Assembly (NCBI GenBank): GCA_035497315.1
Contig: DATJDU010000097.1
Coordinates: forward strand, 17,466-81,465
Direction of reading: 5' to 3'
DNA length: 64,000 nucleotides
Source: Andeanibacterium sp035497315
GTDB taxonomy: Bacteria > Pseudomonadota > Alphaproteobacteria > Sphingomonadales > Sphingomonadaceae
Position numbers and translations under genes: made by a program. The notes beneath the pieces were generated by a model. That model worked only from the letters and a program-made list of their open reading frames with translations, did not search any database and was not told the origin of the DNA. This document shows positions 58,874 through 64,000 of this stretch, piece by piece. Position 1 is the first letter of the stretch, and each line of letters opens with the position of its first letter.

Positions 58874-59316
58874 TGGAGACGCTCTCCACGCTCGATTCGC
58901 ACTGGGCCTGGCTGGCGATCGGCCTGTTCCTGGCGGCGGCCGAAATGGCCGTGCCGGGCGTGTTCCTGATCTGGCTGGCGGGCGCGGCGATTATCACCGG
59001 CGTGCTTGCCTGGCTCGTGCCGCTGGGTCTGCCGTGGGAAATCGTGATCTTCGGTGTGCTGGCGATCGTCTCGGTCTTCATCGGCCGGCGCTATCTGCGC
59101 GACAATCCGGTGGTGGAAGCGGACCCGAAGATGAACCATCGCGGCGCACGGCTGGCGGGAGAAGTGGCCACGGTCACCCAGGCGATCGAGGCCGGATCGG
59201 GCCGGGTCCATTTTGGCGACACCGAGTGGCTGGCCAAGGGCGCCGACGCTCCTGCCGGAGCGCGGGTGCGCATTACAGGGAGCGATGGGGCAGTGTTGCT
59301 GGTGGAGCCGGTTTAG
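58873..59316 (+). CDS. NfeD-family membrane protein
   Basis: A 147-residue short-type NfeD: three or so hydrophobic segments at the N-terminus (WAWLAIGLFLAAAEMAVPGVFLIWLAGAAIITGVLAWLVPLGLPWEIVIFGVLAIVSVFIG in pieces) and a C-terminal OB-fold (RGARLAGEVATVTQAIEAGSGRVHFGDTEWLAKG). It works with its SPFH partner in membrane organisation. A GTG at 58870 is an alternative start. It is translationally coupled to the upstream gene. Confidence 0.9.
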   Translation: METLSTLDSHWAWLAIGLFLAAAEMAVPGVFLIWLAGAAIITGVLAWLVPLGLPWEIVIFGVLAIVSVFIGRRYLRDNPVVEADPKMNHRGARLAGEVATVTQAIEAGSGRVHFGDTEWLAKGADAPAGARVRITGSDGAVLLVEPV

Positions 59317-59326
59317 GCGGGCCCCC

Positions 59327-60289
59327 TCAGCCCTCGTGGTGCTTCACCGCGCTGATGCGGGTGCCGAAGCGGCCGTGCTTGCGGAAGCGGACCATCCACT
59401 TACCCAGGAACAGTTCCAGCGGCTTGGGCGCGATGCCCAGCGCCTTGAGCCCCGGTAGCTTGCCCGAAGGGACGCTGCCGGCCTTGAGCATGATCCACTG
59501 GTCGCGGTTCATCGGCGTGCCGGGCAGGGCGGCGAACAGCGCGGAGGCGGCGTCGGGCATGTCGAGCAGCAGCGGATTGCGCTCCTGCCCCTTGGCGATC
59601 ATGCGGTGCAACTGCATCATGGTGATCGCTTCCGGGCCAGCGATCTCATAGGTCTTGCCGCCATGCTTCTTTGGATCGCCCAGAGCATTGCCGATCGCTT
59701 CGGCGGCATCGTCCACCCACAATGGCTGCAGCCTGGCCTCGGGGCCGAACACCGGCACCACCGGCAGGGTGGAGACCAGCCCGGCGAACAGGTTCACGAA
59801 TTGATCGTCCTCGGCAAACAGCACGCCCGGGCGAAGGATCGTCGCCTTGGGGAAGGCCGCCAGAACCGCTGCCTCGCCTTCGGCTTTGGTGCGGGCATAG
59901 GCGGATTGGGATGCGCTATCGGCGCCGATAGCGGACAGCAGCACGAAGCTTGCAAGCCCCGCTTGTGCGGCCGCCTCGGCCGCAACGCCTGCGCCCTTGG
60001 CCTGAATGGCGTCGAGATTGCCGCTGAAGGAACCCACCAGATAGACCGCTGCATCGGCGCCGGTCAGCACGGCGCGCACCGTATCGGGCTTGGTCACGTC
60101 GCAGGCGACGAACTGGGTCTGGCCCAGATTGCCCAGCGGCTTCAGCTTGAAGGCGCGTTCCGGATGGCGGCTGGCAATGCGCAACCGTGCACCTCGGCGC
60201 AGCAGGTCCTGCGCCAGATGGGTGCCAACAAAGCCGGTGCCGCCCAGCAGCACTACCAGTTTTCCGTTCAGCGGGTCGCTTTTCGCCAT
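59327..60289 (-). CDS. NDUFA9-like NAD(P)-binding protein
   Basis: A 320-residue atypical SDR. The cofactor loop is VVLLGGTGFVGTHLAQDLLRRGARLRIASRHPERA, and the body (DAAVYLVGSFSGN..., FVLLSAIGADSASQSAYARTKAEGE, ATILRPGVLFAEDDQFVNLFAGL) matches the complex I NDUFA9/YcfA-like family widespread in alphaproteobacteria. It may be an accessory protein of respiratory complex I. The ATG at 60289 was chosen because upstream residues are not family-like. Confidence 0.88.
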   Translation of the reverse strand: MAKSDPLNGKLVVLLGGTGFVGTHLAQDLLRRGARLRIASRHPERAFKLKPLGNLGQTQFVACDVTKPDTVRAVLTGADAAVYLVGSFSGNLDAIQAKGAGVAAEAAAQAGLASFVLLSAIGADSASQSAYARTKAEGEAAVLAAFPKATILRPGVLFAEDDQFVNLFAGLVSTLPVVPVFGPEARLQPLWVDDAAEAIGNALGDPKKHGGKTYEIAGPEAITMMQLHRMIAKGQERNPLLLDMPDAASALFAALPGTPMNRDQWIMLKAGSVPSGKLPGLKALGIAPKPLELFLGKWMVRFRKHGRFGTRISAVKHHEG

Positions 60290-60388
60290 GCCAGTACCGA
60301 TTGCCTTTGCCTGCGATTCCAGTTTCGCGCCCGGCAATGCAACAAGCGCCGCTTTGTCGCAAGCGCGCGATTGGCCTGAGAGCGGCCT

Positions 60389-61516
60389 TCAGGCATGGGC
60401 GGCGTGGATAATGTCGCTGTCCCATTCCAACGAGCCGAGATCGGAGCGGGAGAACAGACGGATCGTGGAGTGGTCGCCAGCCTCGATCTTGCGGACGAAA
60501 TCGGGGTCGCCAATCAGCGCGCGGCCCACTGCCACCAGATCGAATTCGCCGCCAGCGATCCGCGTTTCCAGATCTGCAACCGCCTCGGCCACCCGGGGGC
60601 GGGCATCCTTGTCTTCGATGAAAGTCGTCATCACATCCGTATCCAGCCCCACGCTGCCAACGGTGATGGTGGGCAGGCCGCTCGTCGCTCTGGCCCAGCC
60701 TGCAAGATTGCGGGCATCGCCCGGCCATTCCGGCTCCCAGAACCGGCGAGTGGAGGCATGGAGCATGTCCACCCCGGCAGCTTTCATTATGCCGGTGAAG
60801 ATTTCCAGATCCTCCGGCGTGGCGGCGATGCGGGCGGAATAGTCCACTTCCTTCCATTGCGAGAAGCGCAACGAGATCACGAAGTCAGGCCCGCAGGCAG
60901 TGCGGATCGCGGCAACGATCTCGGCCGGAAGGCGCGCGCGGTGGCGAATGTCCGGCCCGCCATAGCCATCTTCGCGCAGATTGGTCCCGGCCCACAGGAA
61001 CTGGTCGAGCAGATAGCCATGGGCCGCATGGACTTCCACACCCGCCGCGCCCGCATCCTGCGCCACAAGGGCGGATCGGGCGTAGGCTTCGACCAGTTCC
61101 TCAAGCTCCGCCATTGTCGCGGCCCTGCCATTGGCGCGGCCCGGCTGGACGAGGCCGGAAGGGCCGATCGAGAGCCCGTCATCCTTGCGCACCGCGCCTT
61201 CGTGCCAAAGCTGGATCAGCATGTGCCCGCCTGCCTTGGCCACCTCGTCCACGCACCGCGCCCATGCGTCTCGCGTAGCGGGAGTGATGTGGGCAGAGGA
61301 TGGCTGGCTGGTGGCCGTCGGATGGTCCACTGCCGCGCTTTCTCCCACGATCAGCTTCACGCCCCCTTCCGCGCGGCGGCGGTAATAGGTCGCCAGCGCA
61401 GCGGCGGGCCCGCCTTCCTCGCACATACCGCGCTGCATCGCAGGCATTACGAAGCGGTTGGGCAGGTTCAACCTCTTGAGGCGGAAGGGAGTGAAGAGCG
61501 ATGAAGGGGTGGTCAT
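60389..61516 (-). CDS. Old yellow enzyme-family NADH:flavin oxidoreductase
   Basis: A 375-residue FMN-dependent TIM-barrel enzyme. LFTPFRLKRLNLPNRFVMPAMQRG is the flavin-binding start, and VEVHAAHGYLLDQFLWAGTNLREDGYGG has the substrate-binding His and the usual loop. VAVGRALIGDPDF binds phosphate near the C-terminus. Relatives include 2-enoate reductases and enzymes reducing alpha,beta-unsaturated ketones. The start at 61516 (MTTPSSLF) follows the family. Substrate not determinable. Confidence 0.89.
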   Translation of the reverse strand: MTTPSSLFTPFRLKRLNLPNRFVMPAMQRGMCEEGGPAAALATYYRRRAEGGVKLIVGESAAVDHPTATSQPSSAHITPATRDAWARCVDEVAKAGGHMLIQLWHEGAVRKDDGLSIGPSGLVQPGRANGRAATMAELEELVEAYARSALVAQDAGAAGVEVHAAHGYLLDQFLWAGTNLREDGYGGPDIRHRARLPAEIVAAIRTACGPDFVISLRFSQWKEVDYSARIAATPEDLEIFTGIMKAAGVDMLHASTRRFWEPEWPGDARNLAGWARATSGLPTITVGSVGLDTDVMTTFIEDKDARPRVAEAVADLETRIAGGEFDLVAVGRALIGDPDFVRKIEAGDHSTIRLFSRSDLGSLEWDSDIIHAAHA

Positions 61517-61657
61517 GCGGTGATCGGCTCCCAATCTTTGCTTGTGATCCTAATGCGAATGGCGCGCTTGGCCAGCGGGGCTTTCCATTACCGTACCACC
61601 CGGCAATAGTGGCTCAAAGCGCGGCCGAAAGAGGTGCTGCAAGGGGGAGAGAAACGC

Positions 61658-62485
61658 ATGCTCGATTACGTGGCCTATGTGGAGCTGTTCAACACCGGCA
61701 ATGACGAGGAAGTGATCCAGCGCTTCTATGCCGAAGATTGCGTGATGCTGAGCGCCAGTGGTGCGCGCCATGGCCAGCAGGGACTGCGCGAATTCCTAGC
61801 CTGGGCGCATGACGGGGTGCGCGAGGTGATCCGTCCGCAGGCGGTTATCTCCGACGATCGCATGCTGTTCGCCGAGGTGGACATGGATTTCCACGCTACC
61901 AAGGAACGGCCCGATTTTCCCTTCGGCCACATGTATCCGGGTGATCTCATCACAGTGAAGTTCTTCGCCAGCTATCACCTGGACGATCAGGGCAGGATTC
62001 TTGAGCTGAAAACCATGGTGTGGCCGCCGGAGCAGGGGGTCAGCAAGCTGCCGCGCCTTGGTGCCCATCCCAGCCAGATCGCTGCCTTCCGGGCCTATGG
62101 CGCGGCCTTTTCCAATGCGGATTTCACTCGCTGGCCCAGCTTCTACACCGACGATGTAGTGTTCAGCCTGCATTCCTTCGGCACATTCGAGGGCAAGCAG
62201 GCGATCGTCGATTTCTACCGCCCGGTCTTCCAGGACATTCGCGAGGAGGTGATCTTCGAAAAGATCGAAGCCAGCGACCGTCATATCTGCGCCATCGCCA
62301 CCAGTCGCTTCACCGCCTTGCGCGATGCACCCGATTGTGTGCTGGGGCCGGTGAAGAAGGGCGATGTGATCATCGCCCCGGTGAAGGTCGAATCCACTTT
62401 GCGAGGCGGGCTGATTTGCCGGATTGAAGTGACCCGCAACGGAGAGCGCGGCTACGAACCGACGAGCAGCCAGACGGGCGGATAG
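61658..62485 (+). CDS. Double NTF2/SnoaL-like protein
   Basis: A 275-residue protein with two NTF2-like units, roughly residues 1-130 (MLDYVAYVELFNTGNDEEVIQRFYAEDCVML...) and 145-260 (AFRAYGAAFSNADFTRWPSFYTDDVVFSLHSFGTFEGKQAIVDFYR...). No signal peptide. The start at 61658 follows a very strong GGGGGAGAG. It is divergent from the OYE gene across about 140 bases, suggesting a shared role on an unsaturated or cyclic compound. Substrate unknown. Confidence 0.8.
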   Translation: MLDYVAYVELFNTGNDEEVIQRFYAEDCVMLSASGARHGQQGLREFLAWAHDGVREVIRPQAVISDDRMLFAEVDMDFHATKERPDFPFGHMYPGDLITVKFFASYHLDDQGRILELKTMVWPPEQGVSKLPRLGAHPSQIAAFRAYGAAFSNADFTRWPSFYTDDVVFSLHSFGTFEGKQAIVDFYRPVFQDIREEVIFEKIEASDRHICAIATSRFTALRDAPDCVLGPVKKGDVIIAPVKVESTLRGGLICRIEVTRNGERGYEPTSSQTGG

Positions 62486-62569
62486 GCCATGGCGCCCAAT
62501 TGTGGGGCGTTAGCTTGCCATTCACGCGGCCCATCCTACATAAACAGCAGTTGAAAGGCAGGACTGACG

Positions 62570-64000
62570 ATGAGTGACGGACCAGACCCCAACCGCGACC
62601 CGGATCGTGAACCGGGGGGCAATCCCTGGATCAAGAATCTTGCCGTGTGGGGCGGGATTTTCCTTGCCCTGTTGCTGGTCGTCTCCATGTTCGGCTCGGG
62701 CACTGCCCAGCAGGGCACTTCGCTGGCCTATTCCGATTTCCGCTCCAAGGTTGCCGAAGGCAGTGTCGAGCGGGTGCAGATCGGGACGGACCGCATCACC
62801 GGGGTTCTGAAGAACAAGGAAACCTTCTCCACCGTCCCTGTGGCCAACGATACCGATCTGCCCAAGCTGCTGGAAGAAAATGGCGTCAAATATGAAGGCA
62901 CGGCTCCGGCTGAGCCGAATTTGCTGATGTATGTCCTGATCAATGCCCTGCCCTTCCTGCTGATACTGGGTGTGGCCTATTTCGCGCTGCGCCAGATGCA
63001 GAAGGGCGGCGGTTCGGGCGCGATGGGCTTCGGCAAGTCAAAGGCCAAGCTGCTGACCGAGCGGCAGGGCCGCGTCACCTTCGACGATGTCGCCGGCATC
63101 GACGAAGCGCGCGAGGAACTGGAGGAAATCGTCGAGTTCCTGAAGGACCCGCAGCGTTTCTCCAAGCTCGGCGGACAGATTCCCAAGGGCGCGCTGCTGG
63201 TCGGTAGCCCCGGCACCGGCAAGACCTTGCTCGCCCGCGCCATCGCGGGTGAGGCGGGCGTGCCCTTCTTCACCATTTCCGGTTCGGACTTCGTCGAAAT
63301 GTTCGTGGGCGTCGGCGCCAGCCGCGTGCGCGACATGTTTGAACAGGCCAAGAAGAACGCGCCCTGCATCGTCTTCATCGATGAAATCGACGCGGTGGGC
63401 CGCCATCGCGGCCATGGGCTCGGTAACTCGAATGACGAACGCGAGCAGACGCTGAACCAGCTCCTGGTGGAGATGGACGGCTTCGAGGCCAATGAAGGCA
63501 TCATCATCATCGCCGCCACCAACCGGCCCGACGTGCTGGACCCGGCGCTGCTGCGCCCCGGCCGTTTCGACCGTCAGGTGGTGGTGCCGATCCCCGACAT
63601 CGAAGGGCGCGAGAAGATCCTTTCGGTCCACATGAAGAAGGTGCCGCTGGCGCCCGACGTGAACCCGCGTACCATCGCGCGCGGCACGCCGGGCTTTTCC
63701 GGCGCGGACCTCGCGAATCTCGTGAACGAGGCTGCCCTGCTGGCTGCGCGGCGCAACAAGCGTCTGGTCGCCATGCAGGAATTCGAGGACGCGAAGGACA
63801 AGGTCATGATGGGTGCGGAGCGCCGTTCCATGGTCATGACCGAGGATGAGAAGAAGATGACCGCCTATCACGAGGCCGGCCATGCGATCGTCTCCGTTCA
63901 CGAACCGGCTTCCGATCCGATCCACAAGGCCACCATCATCCCGCGCGGCCGCGCGCTGGGCATGGTGATGCGCCTGCCGGAACGGGACAGCTATTCCTAC
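62570..64000 (+). CDS. ftsH: ATP-dependent zinc metalloprotease FtsH (3' end outside window)
   Basis: The first 477 codons of FtsH, the membrane-bound AAA+ protease. Two membrane helices (residues about 24-41 and 122-142) flank a periplasmic domain. Walker A reads GSPGTGKT (most family members have a second Pro where Ser stands), Walker B is VFIDEID, the second region of homology GFSGADLANLVNEAA follows, and the zinc site HEAGH is near the window end. The frame is open to base 64000. Start has a weak AAAGGCAGGA site upstream. Confidence 0.96.
   Translation, partial: MSDGPDPNRDPDREPGGNPWIKNLAVWGGIFLALLLVVSMFGSGTAQQGTSLAYSDFRSKVAEGSVERVQIGTDRITGVLKNKETFSTVPVANDTDLPKLLEENGVKYEGTAPAEPNLLMYVLINALPFLLILGVAYFALRQMQKGGGSGAMGFGKSKAKLLTERQGRVTFDDVAGIDEAREELEEIVEFLKDPQRFSKLGGQIPKGALLVGSPGTGKTLLARAIAGEAGVPFFTISGSDFVEMFVGVGASRVRDMFEQAKKNAPCIVFIDEIDAVGRHRGHGLGNSNDEREQTLNQLLVEMDGFEANEGIIIIAATNRPDVLDPALLRPGRFDRQVVVPIPDIEGREKILSVHMKKVPLAPDVNPRTIARGTPGFSGADLANLVNEAALLAARRNKRLVAMQEFEDAKDKVMMGAERRSMVMTEDEKKMTAYHEAGHAIVSVHEPASDPIHKATIIPRGRALGMVMRLPERDSYSY

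Noticed and set aside
1..64000. CRISPR arrays, insertion sequences and prophage genes
   Set aside because: No regular direct-repeat arrays, transposase motifs or phage structural genes were seen; the only repeats are short palindromic elements.

Overview
The window looks like chromosome from a GC-rich alphaproteobacterium of the order Sphingomonadales (Novosphingobium/Sphingobium/Erythrobacter-like). The evidence is the set of alphaproteobacterial housekeeping genes (rpoC end, short-form gltX, gapR/DUF2312, lysC, ubiG) together with a lignin-type protocatechuate 4,5-cleavage pathway whose proteins closely resemble those I remember from Sphingobium sp. SYK-6. This identification comes from protein recognition by eye; no search was run.

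Region 1 (1-20.8 kb) is mostly core genome: the rpoC 3' end, a TPR-like periplasmic protein, nadE, gltX, a TlpA-type thioredoxin with an Lgt-like membrane half, pyk, DUF1244, gapR, a CPBP protease, ybjQ-type, yebC, a small membrane protein, ruvC, an ABM-type monooxygenase, an ArsC-like protein, bestrophin, ubiG, lysC, katG, a nitronate monooxygenase and a GNAT enzyme.

Region 2 (21-31 kb) is the first catabolic block: an alpha/beta hydrolase; a LigM/DesA-type tetrahydrofolate-dependent O-demethylase divergent from a VOC protein; and a long minus-strand run (amidohydrolase, HCX4R phosphatase, SDR, LigF-like beta-etherase-family GST, MDR dehydrogenase, MFS transporter, TauD-type dioxygenase, secreted protein). 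It ends near a low-GC orphan gene and a tmRNA/tRNA-like 3' end that may mark an old integration site.

Region 3 (31.8-48.2 kb) carries an aldehyde dehydrogenase, a lipoprotein quinohemoprotein alcohol dehydrogenase divergent from a MetE-like methyltransferase, a GFA-family protein, a TonB-dependent receptor, a LigW-like decarboxylase with three NTF2/SnoaL proteins, a LigD/LigL-like SDR, two exported hydrolases, a CmcJ/NvfI-type oxygenase and an aldo/keto reductase.

Region 4 (48.4-55.8 kb) is a complete PCA 4,5-cleavage module in two divergent operons: DUF1932-ligJ-DUF2218-ligA-ligB-ligC leftward and ligK-ligU-ligI rightward. With LigM this gives an inferred route vanillate -> protocatechuate -> CHMS -> PDC -> 4-oxalomesaconate -> 4-carboxy-4-hydroxy-2-oxoadipate -> pyruvate + oxaloacetate. 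Region 5 (55.9-64 kb) returns to general genes: PQQ sugar dehydrogenase, SPFH/NfeD pair, NDUFA9-like protein, OYE-family oxidoreductase, a double NTF2 protein and ftsH (cut by the window end).

The most interesting non-coding signal is a 15-bp palindrome of the form GTA-N9-TAC found 51-57 bp upstream of three catabolic start codons (ligM-like, quinohemoprotein ADH, and the DUF1932-ligJABC operon). I saw no transcriptional regulator gene anywhere in the 21-56 kb catabolic region, so these sites, if real, would be read by a regulator encoded elsewhere.
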